From JAITWN01 sp964581365 (GTDB taxonomy: Bacteria > Pseudomonadota > Gammaproteobacteria > SZUA-140), in contig CAZOOF010000001.1 of NCBI GenBank assembly GCA_964581365.1, forward strand, positions 1 to 64,000: a DNA stretch of 64,000 nucleotides. The letters are read 5' to 3'. This document shows positions 41,703 through 53,843 of this stretch, piece after piece. Below the pieces are notes generated by a model that made no database searches, was not told the DNA's origin, and worked only from the letters and a program-made list of their open reading frames with translations. Each line of letters begins with the position of its first letter. Position 1 is the stretch's first letter. Position numbers and translations under genes: made by a program.

Positions 41703-43091
41703 TCAGGAACCGGCGACTTCGGCCTGCCAGCTCTGCGCCAGCGCCGCGATCCGGTCCTTGTCCACCGTACGGTTGTCCACCTTAAGATACGCCACCCCCT
41801 CCTCTCCCACAATAATGGCTTCGGCGACTCCGGGAACCTCGAGCAGCGCGCGGGTCTTGTCGCCGATCTCGGCAGGTGCCGATTCTCCCACGAAAATCAT
41901 ATAGCTGGAGAGATAACGCACGGGCTCCATCCCCCTCGCCCACAGGAACCAGGCGGATGCCAGGATCAGGCTCCCGCTGAACACGCCGACAAAGCCAAAT
42001 TCGCCGTAAAGCCAGCCTCCGAGGACCCCGCCGGTGAAGGCGCCGAGGAACTGGGCTGCCGAGAACACCCCCATGGCGGTCCCTTTCCTGTCCGCCGGGG
42101 CGAACTTCGCCAGCAGCGACGGCAGCAGCGCCTCGAGCACATTGAAAGCGACGAAGAACAGCAGCAGCGCGGCGGCGATGCCGATGAGCGAACCATGGCC
42201 CGACCACAACAGGATCTGGGCCGCCGCCAGCACCGCGATCATCACCAGCAGCGTCTCACGCAGCCGGCGCCGGGTCTCGGCAACGATGACGAGCGGGAAC
42301 ATGGCGATCAGCGAAAGCAGCAATACCGGCAGGTACAGATAACCGTGCCGGGCGGAATCCAGACCAGCGAAGTCGCGCAGGGCAAATGGCACGGCGACGA
42401 AGGTCGCGGTCAGCATGCAGTGGAGGACGAACACGCCGGCATCGAGCCGAAGCAGCTGCCGGTTGCGCAATACCTCGCGGAAGTATCCGGGCACGGCCGC
42501 CGTGTCGCGCCGCCCATGGCCGGCAACGGTGTTTGGGACCAGCAGATAGAGCACGGCAATGCCGGCCAGCGCCAGCACCGAGGTCAGCCAGAATATGCCG
42601 GGCACGCCGATCCAGCGCTCGAGAAGCGGTCCGAGTCCCAGCGAGGCAGCGAACGACAGTCCGATGGTCATGCCGATGATCGCCATGGTGCGGGTTCGAT
42701 GCTCTTCCCGCGTCAGATCGGCAGCGAGCGCCATGACCGCGGCGGCCACCGCCCCGGCGCCCTGCAGCGCCCGGCCGATGATGACGCCAGTGATGGTATC
42801 GGCCAGAGCAGCCACCACGCTGCCCACAGCGAACACCAGCAGCCCGAAGGCGATCACGGGCTTGCGTCCCAGCCGATCGGACCACAGACCGTACGGGATG
42901 GCGAGCATCGCCTGGGTCAGGCCGTAAATGCCGATCGCCAGGCCGATGAGCACCGGATCCGGACTGCCGAGATTCTCGGCGTAAAGCGCCATGACCGGCA
43001 GGATCATGAACAGTCCGAGCATGCGGAAGGCGTAGATTGCCGCTAGCGAGAACGCCGCGCGGCGCTCGCTCGCTGTCATCCCGTTTTTCAT
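41703..43091 (-). CDS. yajR: MFS transporter with C-terminal YAM domain (YajR-like)
   Basis: The protein (462 residues) has twelve membrane helices of the major facilitator family (motif A: GLWSDRLGRKPV near residue 68) and a C-terminal ferredoxin-like domain (VRYLSSYMIFVG... LLEVPGVAEAIIVGEEGVAYLKVDNRTVDKDRI, residues 395-460), the arrangement of E. coli YajR. The YAM domain may bind small ligands or other proteins. The substrate is unknown. It lies between uvrA (divergent) and ssb. Confidence 0.88.
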   Translation of the reverse strand: MKNGMTASERRAAFSLAAIYAFRMLGLFMILPVMALYAENLGSPDPVLIGLAIGIYGLTQAMLAIPYGLWSDRLGRKPVIAFGLLVFAVGSVVAALADTITGVIIGRALQGAGAVAAAVMALAADLTREEHRTRTMAIIGMTIGLSFAASLGLGPLLERWIGVPGIFWLTSVLALAGIAVLYLLVPNTVAGHGRRDTAAVPGYFREVLRNRQLLRLDAGVFVLHCMLTATFVAVPFALRDFAGLDSARHGYLYLPVLLLSLIAMFPLVIVAETRRRLRETLLVMIAVLAAAQILLWSGHGSLIGIAAALLLFFVAFNVLEALLPSLLAKFAPADRKGTAMGVFSAAQFLGAFTGGVLGGWLYGEFGFVGVFSGSLILASAWFLWARGMEPVRYLSSYMIFVGESAPAEIGDKTRALLEVPGVAEAIIVGEEGVAYLKVDNRTVDKDRIAALAQSWQAEVAGS

Positions 43092-43161
43092 GTGAGGCTT
43101 CTTTGCGTAACCGGGGGCAAGGCGCGTATATTAACAGGTTGCCTTTGCTGCAGGAATTATC

Positions 43162-46032
<2,871 letters not shown>

Positions 46033-46051
46033 TCCGTGCTACGGAACGCCG

Positions 46052-47545
46052 ATGAAGAAGCCAGGCCGTATCGCTCCACTCATCGCCGCCGTCATGCTGA
46101 GCCTGCCCGGCGGATCCGGAATCGAACACGCGCATGCAGCCATCTCGCTGCCGGACATAGGCGAAACGACAGAATCGTTTCTCTCGACCGAAGACGAGCA
46201 GCGCTACGGCGAAGCATTCATGCGCAGCATTCGCCACTCCCTGCCGCTGGTAAACGATCCGGAAGTGCAGAACTACGTGGAGTCGCTCGGAAACCGTCTC
46301 GCCGCGAACGCCGGCAACGGCCGGCGCTTCTCGTTCTTTTCCGTTCGCGACCCTGCCATCAACGCTTTCGCCGGCCCCGGGGGCTACATCGGCATCAACA
46401 CTGGGCTGATACTGACCTCCGAATCCGAGGCAGAGCTCGCCTCCGTGTTCGCCCACGAAATCGCGCACGTCACTCAGCGCCATCTGGCGCGCGCCTTCGA
46501 GGAAGCCTCGCGGATGAGCGTCCCGATGACCGCGGCGCTCATCGCAGCCTTGATTCTGGGCAGCCGCTCCGACAGCAGCCAGGTCACCGAGGCGGCAATC
46601 GCTGCCACGGCGGCGGGGAGCATCCAGCAGCAGATCAACTTTACCCGCGCGCATGAGCAGGAAGCCGATCGGGTCGGCCTGCAGATCCTCGCCGACTCGG
46701 GGTATGAGCCGCGCGCCATGCCGCGCTTCTTCGAACGGCTGCAGCGCGCGAGCCAGTACTATGACAACTTGAATCTCGAGTTTCTGCGCACGCACCCGGT
46801 CACCGTTTCGCGCATCGCCGACACCCGGAGCCGGGCCGAGCAATATGCGCCATTGCGCGAATCGGTAACTGACAACTTTCAGATCATCCGGGAGAAGGTA
46901 CGGGTGCTGCAGCTTGGCGATCCGCAGAGGAGCATCGCCTGGTACCGCAACGCGTTGCGCAATGAAGGCGACGCCGACCGGGATGCGCTGCGTTATGGCC
47001 TTGCCATCGCGCTGAACGCCGCAGGACGGCACGCCGATGCGCGCGAAGAACTGGCTCCCCTGCTGAGCCGGGATCCCGAGCGACCCGCGTATCAGCTCGC
47101 GCTTGCCGACGCCGCGCGCGGCGAAGGCCGTCTCGATGAGGCGCTGAGCATTTCCGGACACATGCTCGCCATTTACCCGTATCACCTGCCACTGACCATC
47201 CATCGCGCCGAAACACTGCTCGAAGCCGAACGGCCGGCCGAGGCAGTCCAGCTCATCGGCGACTATATGGACGCGCGGACACCACGCGCCGAACTGTACC
47301 GGATGCTGGCCCAGGCCCGTGATATGATGAACGAGCGCGCTGCCGCCGAGCAGGCGCTGGCGGAACACTATTATCTGCTGGGCGAGATCGGGTCAGCGCT
47401 GGAACAGCTGCAGATGGCGTTGCGCCGCATACCGAAGGACGATGTTCGCGCGGAGCGGATCCGCGCCCGCATCGACATCCTGAGATCCGAATGGCGGGCG
47501 CGGGCGAAGCTCACCGGCGAGACGACCGTTCCGCCATCTCCATGA
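46052..47545 (+). CDS. bepA: Periplasmic M48-family metalloprotease BepA
   Basis: The protein (497 residues) has a signal peptide (MKKPGRIAPLIAAVMLSLPGGSGIEHAHA). The zinc protease motif HEIAH is at residues 135-139, followed by VTQRHLARAFEE and the third ligand in RAHEQEADRVGLQIL. The C-terminal half has TPR repeats (residues 280-470). BepA degrades or rescues stalled outer-membrane proteins such as LptD. It lies 19 bases after uvrA and converges on the BarA-like gene with a 35-base overlap. Confidence 0.95.
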   Translation: MKKPGRIAPLIAAVMLSLPGGSGIEHAHAAISLPDIGETTESFLSTEDEQRYGEAFMRSIRHSLPLVNDPEVQNYVESLGNRLAANAGNGRRFSFFSVRDPAINAFAGPGGYIGINTGLILTSESEAELASVFAHEIAHVTQRHLARAFEEASRMSVPMTAALIAALILGSRSDSSQVTEAAIAATAAGSIQQQINFTRAHEQEADRVGLQILADSGYEPRAMPRFFERLQRASQYYDNLNLEFLRTHPVTVSRIADTRSRAEQYAPLRESVTDNFQIIREKVRVLQLGDPQRSIAWYRNALRNEGDADRDALRYGLAIALNAAGRHADAREELAPLLSRDPERPAYQLALADAARGEGRLDEALSISGHMLAIYPYHLPLTIHRAETLLEAERPAEAVQLIGDYMDARTPRAELYRMLAQARDMMNERAAAEQALAEHYYLLGEIGSALEQLQMALRRIPKDDVRAERIRARIDILRSEWRARAKLTGETTVPPSP

Positions 47546-50222
47546 AGCGCTGCACCGCAGCGAGCACATCGGCGTCGCGCTCGACACAGGCATCGGCGCC
47601 TCCGGCGAGGCAGGCGGCACGGTCGACTCCCGCGCCGGTGAACACGACCGGCAAGCCCGGCACATCGGCGCCGCGCAGACTTTTCAGCTGTCCGACATCG
47701 GCGATCGGCAGCAACACGCCATCGGCGTCATCGACCAGCAGCAGCTGAAACACCGGATTGGCTGCCGCCGACCACAGCTGCGCTCTGGTGCCGGCGGCCA
47801 CCCCGCGGAATCCGCCACGCTCGATGATCGCAAGGAGCTGCTTCTGACGCTCGGGTGACATGGCGGCAGCCAGCACCCAGCCCTGCCTCGCGCTGCGCTC
47901 ATCGATGTCGTGACGGGTCACGAAACCTTCGACTCGACCGGAGGAGTCCGCCATGTCGAGCAGAGCGGAAATGCTTTCGACCAGCTCACGGGAGTCTATC
48001 GGATCAGTCAGGTAGCACTGGATCCCAGCCTGACGGATCTCTTCCCGATCGCCGCGAAATCCGGCCGAGGCAAGCATGATCACAGCGATGTCCACATTTC
48101 CGCTGGCGCGCAGCGCGCTGGTGAACTGAAGGCCGGGACCAACATCAGCGGAGCCATCGTATACCACCAGTCGATAGGGGTCGCCCGCCGCGGCCGCGGC
48201 GCCGATTTCCACCAGTGCCTGGGCGTCGCCGGCTACGCCGCGGGCGGCCATCCCGCCGAGCATGCGCAGCAGACCTGCGCGAACCGCCTCGTCCGATGAC
48301 ACGACCAGCACCTTCAAACCTGCGAGCTCATGTTCAGGCGCCCGGGAACGGGCGGCCGCTTTCCCCGGGCCGCCGCCATGCGGTTTGCCGAGCAAAGCCG
48401 TAAACCAGAATGTACTGCCATGCCCGGGGCTGCTGCTGACTCCCATCCGTCCGTGCATCATCTCGGTCAGGCGGCGCGCTATGGTCAGTCCGAGGCCGGA
48501 GCTGCCGGAGATGCTGGGCATCTCTGTAGCGGGCTGCGGTCGTGACAGCAGATCGAAGATCCTCTTCTGTACTTCTGGGGCGATGCCCTGGCCGGTATCA
48601 GTGACTTCGAACCTCAGCATCGATTGCCCGTCCGCCTCCTCCCTGGCGTCGACGCGCACCACGATCTCACCGTTGACCGTGAACTTGATGGCATTGTCGA
48701 TCAGGTTCACCAGGATCTGACGCAGGCGGGAGGGATCACCGTGCACCATCGCCGGAACCGCCGCGGAAATGACATGAACCAGATCCAGGTCCTTGGCTGC
48801 GGCGCGGTCACGGTAGGCCCGGCATACCGTATCGATCGTCTGCCACAGATCGAAATCGATGGTGTCGAATTCGAGCTGACCTGCTTCCAAGCGGGCGAAA
48901 TCGAGCATGTCGTTAACAATGGTCACCAGCGTGTCACCCGCCTCACGCATATTGTCGATGCGCAGCCTCTGCTCATCGCTGAGCCCGGTACGAGTAAGAA
49001 TTCCAAGCGAGCGCAGCATGTCGCTGAGAGGAGCGCGCAGCTCCTCGCTGACGTTGGCGATGAACTCGAACCTGCTGCGCACTGCATCCAGGGCTGCCTG
49101 CTGCGCCGCCAACAGCTCGGCCTCAGCGGCACGCCGCTGAGTGATATCTCTCGCCACCACGATGAACAGGTGCCGGTCTTCCAGCCGCACCTGGCTGACA
49201 TCGATCTCTGCCGGAAACTCGGAGCCATCACGATGGCGCGCCTTGATTTCGCTCGGCGCGCCGAAGATATGCTCATCCTCGGTACGCAGGAATTCCGCGA
49301 CCCGCGCCTTCTGCTCGGATAACCACGGCTCGGGAATCAGGAGATCGATCTGCCGGCCGGCGATCTCCGCGGCGCTGTAGCCGAAGATGCGCTCGGCCGC
49401 AGGATTGAAATCCACGATGCTCCCCTGGGCATCGAAGGTCAGAATGGCATCCATGGCATGATCCAGCACCGCATGGACGCGGCGCTCGCTTCCCTGCAGT
49501 TCCTGGGCCTTCAGCCTCGCGCGCGTCAGCGCCTCCTGCTTTTCCGCGTACAGGGTCGCCAGCTTGCGCGACATGACGTTGAACGCATGGGCGGTCTGGC
49601 CCAGCTCATCGTCACCCAGCGCAGGGAGCTGATACCCGACATCTCCCGACGCAATGCGCCGGGTCGCATTGCGCAGCCGCGCGAGCTGGTGAGCGAAGTA
49701 GTGGCCGAGGGCCCAGGAAAACACCAGGGACAGAGCGAGTCCGACCAGGGCGATACTGGCCATCTCCCGGCGCGCGGCCGCCATGACTTCGGGGATTTCC
49801 TCGAATGACAGCCCAAGCTCGACATGACCAAGGGATTCGCCGTCACGCATGATGGGCGCCCCCACGTCGAAGACGCCATCACTGATATCCTCGAGCAGGA
49901 AGTCCTCGCGGAACGGGCGGGCCAGCAGGCGCTGATCACCGCCCTCTGCTATCACGGCTCCCTCCGAGTCACGGACCCGGATGTAGACCACACCTCGGCG
50001 GAACAGCAACGAATCGATTTCGACGCGCAGCTCCTCATGATCACCCACAACTACCGCCGGCCTCATCAGCGAAGCCAGCGCCGGCGCCATCACGAACGCG
50101 CGATTGCTCAGTTCGACTTCATGGGAGGCATTGAGGAAATGCAGAGAGCTCCAGATCAACATCGCAACCAGCAGGATCTGGATGGCGAGCAGTCCAAGAA
50201 TGATCTTGAGACGGAAGGACAT
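47511..50222 (-). CDS. BarA-like hybrid sensor with degenerate histidine box (pseudokinase)
   Basis: The protein has 903 residues: an N-terminal membrane helix, periplasmic domain, second helix (IALVGLALSLVFSWALGHYF), HAMP, PAS (VHAVLDHAMDAILTFD...DITQRR), a dimerisation/histidine domain, an ATPase domain and two C-terminal receiver-like domains. At residue 393 the phospho-accepting His of the H-box is Glu (SEELRAPL, codon at 49044-49046). The ATPase domain keeps NLIDNAIKF, DTGQGIA and GLGLTI. The first receiver-like domain has an Asp (YDGSAD) but lacks the acidic pair (SSDE) and the Lys (LTDPIDS). The second keeps FQLLLVDDADG. It is probably a signalling scaffold and not a kinase. Confidence 0.88.
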   Translation of the reverse strand: MSFRLKIILGLLAIQILLVAMLIWSSLHFLNASHEVELSNRAFVMAPALASLMRPAVVVGDHEELRVEIDSLLFRRGVVYIRVRDSEGAVIAEGGDQRLLARPFREDFLLEDISDGVFDVGAPIMRDGESLGHVELGLSFEEIPEVMAAARREMASIALVGLALSLVFSWALGHYFAHQLARLRNATRRIASGDVGYQLPALGDDELGQTAHAFNVMSRKLATLYAEKQEALTRARLKAQELQGSERRVHAVLDHAMDAILTFDAQGSIVDFNPAAERIFGYSAAEIAGRQIDLLIPEPWLSEQKARVAEFLRTEDEHIFGAPSEIKARHRDGSEFPAEIDVSQVRLEDRHLFIVVARDITQRRAAEAELLAAQQAALDAVRSRFEFIANVSEELRAPLSDMLRSLGILTRTGLSDEQRLRIDNMREAGDTLVTIVNDMLDFARLEAGQLEFDTIDFDLWQTIDTVCRAYRDRAAAKDLDLVHVISAAVPAMVHGDPSRLRQILVNLIDNAIKFTVNGEIVVRVDAREEADGQSMLRFEVTDTGQGIAPEVQKRIFDLLSRPQPATEMPSISGSSGLGLTIARRLTEMMHGRMGVSSSPGHGSTFWFTALLGKPHGGGPGKAAARSRAPEHELAGLKVLVVSSDEAVRAGLLRMLGGMAARGVAGDAQALVEIGAAAAAGDPYRLVVYDGSADVGPGLQFTSALRASGNVDIAVIMLASAGFRGDREEIRQAGIQCYLTDPIDSRELVESISALLDMADSSGRVEGFVTRHDIDERSARQGWVLAAAMSPERQKQLLAIIERGGFRGVAAGTRAQLWSAAANPVFQLLLVDDADGVLLPIADVGQLKSLRGADVPGLPVVFTGAGVDRAACLAGGADACVERDADVLAAVQRFMEMAERSSRR

Positions 50223-50293
50223 GCGAACAGCCTGTGGCAGCCGGAGTAAGCCGATACTCTATGTGCCACCCCTGCTGCGCGCAACCGGGGCGA

Positions 50294-50674
50294 TCAGGAG
50301 GCGCGGCCCTGATCCTTCTCGGCCTGTTCGCGCAGAAGATCCTGAATACGGCTGACTGCGGCGGGCGACGGGCCCGAAAACTCGAAGCCGATGAGCTGCA
50401 GTCCGCTGTTGCCCCAGGGACGCGTCCACAAGGTACGGCAGCGCAGCATGAAAGTCTCCGGGGTCCCGCTGTCCCGGAGAATCTCCAGCATGAGACGCAC
50501 GTGCTGGCCGACTGGCGGCAGCTCGGTGCTCGCCACGCACATGCCGCTCAGGCTCAGATCCTGAACCCGGCCGAGGAAGATCGAGGCATCACGATCGTAG
50601 ACCCCGAGGAAGCGATCGATCTTCCAGCGCGGCTGGGCGCGTGAGTCGCGGCTTTTCCGTAACCACTTGAACAT
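50294..50674 (-). CDS. PilZ domain protein
   Basis: The protein (126 residues) shows the cyclic-di-GMP PilZ fold. An RWKIDR segment near residue 16 stands where RxxxR is expected (spacing is four, not three), and DLSLSGMCV near residue 40 is the D/NxSxxG motif. Strands PVGQHVRLMLEIL and LQLIGFEFSG complete the barrel. It may respond to c-di-GMP, though the first motif is irregular. It is between the BarA-like gene and tRNA-Lys. Confidence 0.85.
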   Translation of the reverse strand: MFKWLRKSRDSRAQPRWKIDRFLGVYDRDASIFLGRVQDLSLSGMCVASTELPPVGQHVRLMLEILRDSGTPETFMLRCRTLWTRPWGNSGLQLIGFEFSGPSPAAVSRIQDLLREQAEKDQGRAS

Positions 50675-50758
50675 TTGAGATCCTTCGGAGGACGGACATC
50701 TTCGCTATCGGCGGATCGAAGCCACACTTTACGGTTGCGGATCGATCCGAAGGGGAAG

Positions 50759-50834
50759 TGGTGGGCCGTCCGCGACTCGAACGCGGGACCATCGGATTAA
50801 AAGTCCGGTGCTCTACCGACTGAGCTAACGGCCC
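50759..50834 (-). tRNA. tRNA-Lys (TTT)
   Basis: Read on the minus strand, it starts GGGCCGTTAGCTCAGTCGG, has anticodon loop ACTTTTAAT (anticodon TTT), T-arm GTTCGAGTC and an encoded CCA; 76 bases. The acceptor stem pairs perfectly. It closes the queE-queC block, as in Pseudomonas. Confidence 0.96.
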
Positions 50835-50905
50835 GGGAAAAGGGGAAAGGCATTGTATCCCCGTTTTGGATATCGCGCCAAGCAGGATTGGCGGCGGCCA
50901 CCCGA

Positions 50906-51589
50906 TTACACGGGCTGACGATAGCGCGTCGGATCGGGAACGCCGGCGTCGCGGAAACCGGCGGCGCGCAGCCGGCAGGAGTCGCAGACGCCGCAGGCAC
51001 GTCCCTCATCATCAGCCTCATAGCAGGAGACGGTCAGCGAGTAATCGACGCCGAGACGCTGCCCAGTGCGGATGATGTCTGCCTTGCTCATCGAGATCAG
51101 TGGGGCGCGGATCGCGAACGGACGCCCTTCGATACCGGCGCGGGTACCGAGATTCGCCATCGCCTCGAAAGCGGCGATGAAGGGCGGGCGACAATCGGGA
51201 TAGCCGGAATAATCCACGGCATTCACGCCGATGTGAATTTCCTGCGCTCCGATCACCTCGGCCCAGGCAAGGGCCAGGGAAAGGAACACGGTGTTGCGCG
51301 CGGGAACGTAGGTAACCGGAATGCCCTCGACCGGAGAATGCGGCACATCGATCGCGCGATCGGTGAGCGCGGAACCGCCATGCTCACCGAGCGCCGGCAG
51401 GTCGATGACCCGGTGCGCCGCCGCGCCGCCAGCGACCGCAACCCGCCGGGCAGCCGACAGCTCGACCTGGTGACGCTGGCCGTAGGCGAAGCTGAGGCCA
51501 TGACACTCGCGACCCGCGGCGCGCGCGAGCGCGAGCACGGTCGCGGAATCCAGCCCGCCGGACAGCAGCACTACCGCCCGCGTCGTCAT
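50906..51589 (-). CDS. queC: 7-cyano-7-deazaguanine synthase QueC
   Basis: From ATG at 51589 (overlapping the queE stop) the protein has 227 residues. It has VVLLSGGLDSATVLALARA (PP-loop, SGGxDS), NTVFLSLALAWAE, IGVNAVDYSGYPDCRPPFI and SKADIIRTGQRLGVDYSLTVSCYEADDEGRACGVCDSC (zinc cysteines). It converts CDG to preQ0 in queuosine synthesis. Length and motifs are normal. Confidence 0.96.
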   Translation of the reverse strand: MTTRAVVLLSGGLDSATVLALARAAGRECHGLSFAYGQRHQVELSAARRVAVAGGAAAHRVIDLPALGEHGGSALTDRAIDVPHSPVEGIPVTYVPARNTVFLSLALAWAEVIGAQEIHIGVNAVDYSGYPDCRPPFIAAFEAMANLGTRAGIEGRPFAIRAPLISMSKADIIRTGQRLGVDYSLTVSCYEADDEGRACGVCDSCRLRAAGFRDAGVPDPTRYRQPV

Positions 51590-52242
51590 CGCCCCCGCAC
51601 GTCTCCCCACAGATACTTGTGCAACTGCAGCTGCAACCGGACCGGCAGGCCATCGGCAAGAATCCAGTCGGCGAGCAGCCCCGGATCGAGCTGCCCATGC
51701 GAGGGCGACAGCAGCACCTCGGCGCGCGCCGGCAAATCGAGACGGGTGATCAGCTCGGCCGCCCAATCGTAATCGCGCCGGTCACAGATCACGAACTTGA
51801 TCTGGTCTCTCGGGCGGAGATGGAGCAGATTCGCAAGGCGATTTGATTTTTCCTCGCCCGAGGCCGGCGTCTTCACATCGATCACCTTGACCACGCGGGA
51901 ATCGACCCCGCTCACATCGAGACTGCCTCCTGTCTCCAGCGACACCTCAAAACCCTCATCACACAGCGCTTCGAGCAGGCGCAGGCAATTTCGCTGGGCC
52001 AGAGGCTCACCACCGGTCACGGTGACATGACGGGCTGGATAGGCGCGCGTGCGCGCGACGATGTCGTTGATCGACATGATCTCGCCGCCGCTGAAAGCAT
52101 AGGCGGTATCGCAGTAGACACAGCGCAGCGGGCAGCCGGTCAGGCGCACGAAGACAGTCGGAATACCGCTGGTGCGGGTCTCACCCTGCAGGGAAAAGAA
52201 TATCTCGCTGATGCGCAGCGAATCCTCGGTGCGTGTCGACAT
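51586..52242 (-). CDS. queE: 7-carboxy-7-deazaguanine synthase QueE
   Basis: From the ATG at 52242 the protein has 218 residues. It is a radical SAM enzyme: SLQGETRTSGIPTVFVRLTGCPLRCVYCDTAYAF carries the CxxxCxxC iron-sulfur motif (C, C, C around residues 39-46), and GGEPLAQRN is the SAM site. It forms CDG from CPH4 in the queuosine pathway. The start overlaps nothing; the stop overlaps queC. Confidence 0.95.
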   Translation of the reverse strand: MSTRTEDSLRISEIFFSLQGETRTSGIPTVFVRLTGCPLRCVYCDTAYAFSGGEIMSINDIVARTRAYPARHVTVTGGEPLAQRNCLRLLEALCDEGFEVSLETGGSLDVSGVDSRVVKVIDVKTPASGEEKSNRLANLLHLRPRDQIKFVICDRRDYDWAAELITRLDLPARAEVLLSPSHGQLDPGLLADWILADGLPVRLQLQLHKYLWGDVRGR

Positions 52243-52338
52243 GCCAGGGACGCGGGAAACAGGAACGGGAATGACAAGGATATCATGGGCGTGTCGTACC
52301 GACACGCGATCGGGCGCGAACTGAGCCCGGTCAGATCG

Positions 52339-53205
52339 TCAACGGCCTTCCATCCTCATCCGCTGCAACCTGCCTTCGGCAAGCTGCCGCGCGGTGCTCG
52401 AAGGATAACGCTCGATGACCTGCTGCAGGGTAGCCGAAGCATCGTCCCAGCGTTGCAGCTCGTACTGGGAAAAACCCAGCTTCAGCATGGCGTCCGCAGC
52501 CTTCGCACTGTCGGGATAGAACTTCAGCACCTTGGCGAATTCGTCGGCGGCTTCCTCGAAGCGGCGCATGACGTAGTTGGCTTCGCCCAGCCAGTACTGC
52601 GCATTGGCCGAATAGGTACTGCCCGGATAACGGGAGAGGAAACTGCGGAATTCGGTAATCGCTTCGTCGTAGCGGCCGGCCTTGATGATATCGAACGCAC
52701 GCTCGTATGCCTGCCGCTCCGCCTGAACGTCAGCCGCCGGTGCAGGCGCCGGTGCCGTGGTCTGCGCAGCCGGCGGTACGGGAACCGGAACCGGGACCGG
52801 CTCTGGCGACGAGGGGACCATCATGTCGCCGGCTCCACCGGCAGGCGCGTCAGCAGCCGCCGCCTCGATGCGCCGGAGACGCCGATCGATGTCGACATAC
52901 AGTTCGCGCTGCCGCTGCTCGAGGCTGGAGCTGCGGTGCTCCTGGACTTCGAGTGCGCCACGCAGTTCCTGCACCTCACGCTGCAGGGCTTCCAGGCGCG
53001 AATGCATCTCCATCAGGATCTGCCGGGACTCGTTCACCGCCGCAGCCGGAGCCGACGGGGCCGGCACTGCGGACGCCGCGCCTGGGCGCGGCAGGGGCTG
53101 CGACTCGATGATCGGCGGACTGCTGCCGAAGGACAGTGGGGGTGACATCACCCCCGCCATCGCCACGATGCCGATGACCAGAACCGATCTCGCGCGACCC
53201 ATCAC
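52339..53205 (-). CDS. cpoB: Tol-Pal system coordinator CpoB (YbgF)
   Basis: The protein (288 residues) has a signal peptide (MMGRARSVLVIGIVAMAGVMSPPLSFG), a coiled-coil (QILMEMHSRLEALQREVQELRGALEVQEHR), a proline-rich linker and three TPRs (ERQAYERAFDIIKAGRYDEAITEFRSFLSRYPGSTYSANAQYWLGEANY...). It links peptidoglycan synthesis (PBP1B) with Tol-Pal constriction in E. coli. It follows pal by 11 bases. Confidence 0.95.
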   Translation of the reverse strand: MMGRARSVLVIGIVAMAGVMSPPLSFGSSPPIIESQPLPRPGAASAVPAPSAPAAAVNESRQILMEMHSRLEALQREVQELRGALEVQEHRSSSLEQRQRELYVDIDRRLRRIEAAAADAPAGGAGDMMVPSSPEPVPVPVPVPPAAQTTAPAPAPAADVQAERQAYERAFDIIKAGRYDEAITEFRSFLSRYPGSTYSANAQYWLGEANYVMRRFEEAADEFAKVLKFYPDSAKAADAMLKLGFSQYELQRWDDASATLQQVIERYPSSTARQLAEGRLQRMRMEGR

Positions 53206-53216
53206 CCGAGCGACCT

Positions 53217-53765
53217 TCAGCGGTACACGATTTCCACGCGGCGATTCAGGCGCCAGGAACCTTCGTCCTGACCCATCGCCACCGGGCGCTCTTCGCCATA
53301 GCTGACGACCTCGATCTGCGAGGTGGAAGCACCGTTGAGGGTCAGGAAGGAACGCACCGCATTGGCACGCCGCTCACCCAGGCCCATGTTGTACTCGCGC
53401 GAACCGCGTTCGTCGGTATGTCCCTCGAGCACCACGCGGACGTTGCGATTGGCAGCCAGATAATCGGCGTGAGCCTGCACGATATCCCGCTGGTCCTGCT
53501 GGATCTCTGCGCGATCGAAGTCGAAATAGATGACGCGCTTGGACAGGAGGCTGCTCGGATCATCGAGCGGGCTGCCCTGGAAACCGGGCTGTGCCGGCGC
53601 AGCCATCACTTCGGCGCCAGAGCTCGAGGAATCGAACGAGTGCTCGTGAGCAGGTGCCGTCGTGCTGGTATCCGGAACGGACTCGATCGTCTCCTGCGTG
53701 CTGGCGCAGGCGGTCAGCAACACGACCGGAACAACCGCGGCACACAGCCTTTGTAAAACCTTCAT
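53217..53765 (-). CDS. pal: Peptidoglycan-associated lipoprotein Pal
   Basis: From the ATG at 53765, which has AGGAGATT upstream, the protein has 182 residues. The signal peptide ends at lipobox LLTAC. A flexible Ser/Thr-rich linker precedes the OmpA-like domain (VIYFDFDRAEIQQDQRDIVQAHADYL, LEGHTDERGSREYNMGLGERRANAVRSFL, VSYGEERPVAMG). The domain binds meso-diaminopimelate in peptidoglycan, and TolB competes for it. Confidence 0.96.
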   Translation of the reverse strand: MKVLQRLCAAVVPVVLLTACASTQETIESVPDTSTTAPAHEHSFDSSSSGAEVMAAPAQPGFQGSPLDDPSSLLSKRVIYFDFDRAEIQQDQRDIVQAHADYLAANRNVRVVLEGHTDERGSREYNMGLGERRANAVRSFLTLNGASTSQIEVVSYGEERPVAMGQDEGSWRLNRRVEIVYR

Positions 53766-53799
53766 TGTCTGCAATCTCCTGTAATGTATGGGGAACATC

Positions 53800-53825
53800 G
53801 GGCCAGCCATCGAATGGGCTGGCCC
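53800..53825 (-). other. Intercistronic hairpin between tolB and pal
   Basis: GGGCCAGCC (53800-53808) pairs with GGCTGGCCC (53817-53825) across an eight-base loop. No U-tract follows, so it is more likely an RNA-stabilising or processing element that adjusts pal expression than a terminator. Confidence 0.6.
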
Positions 53826-53843
53826 CATAATTCGTCACCGGGG

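Noticed and set aside
43092..43161. LexA (SOS) box in front of uvrA
   Set aside because: No CTGT-N8-ACAG or close variant is present in the intergenic region.
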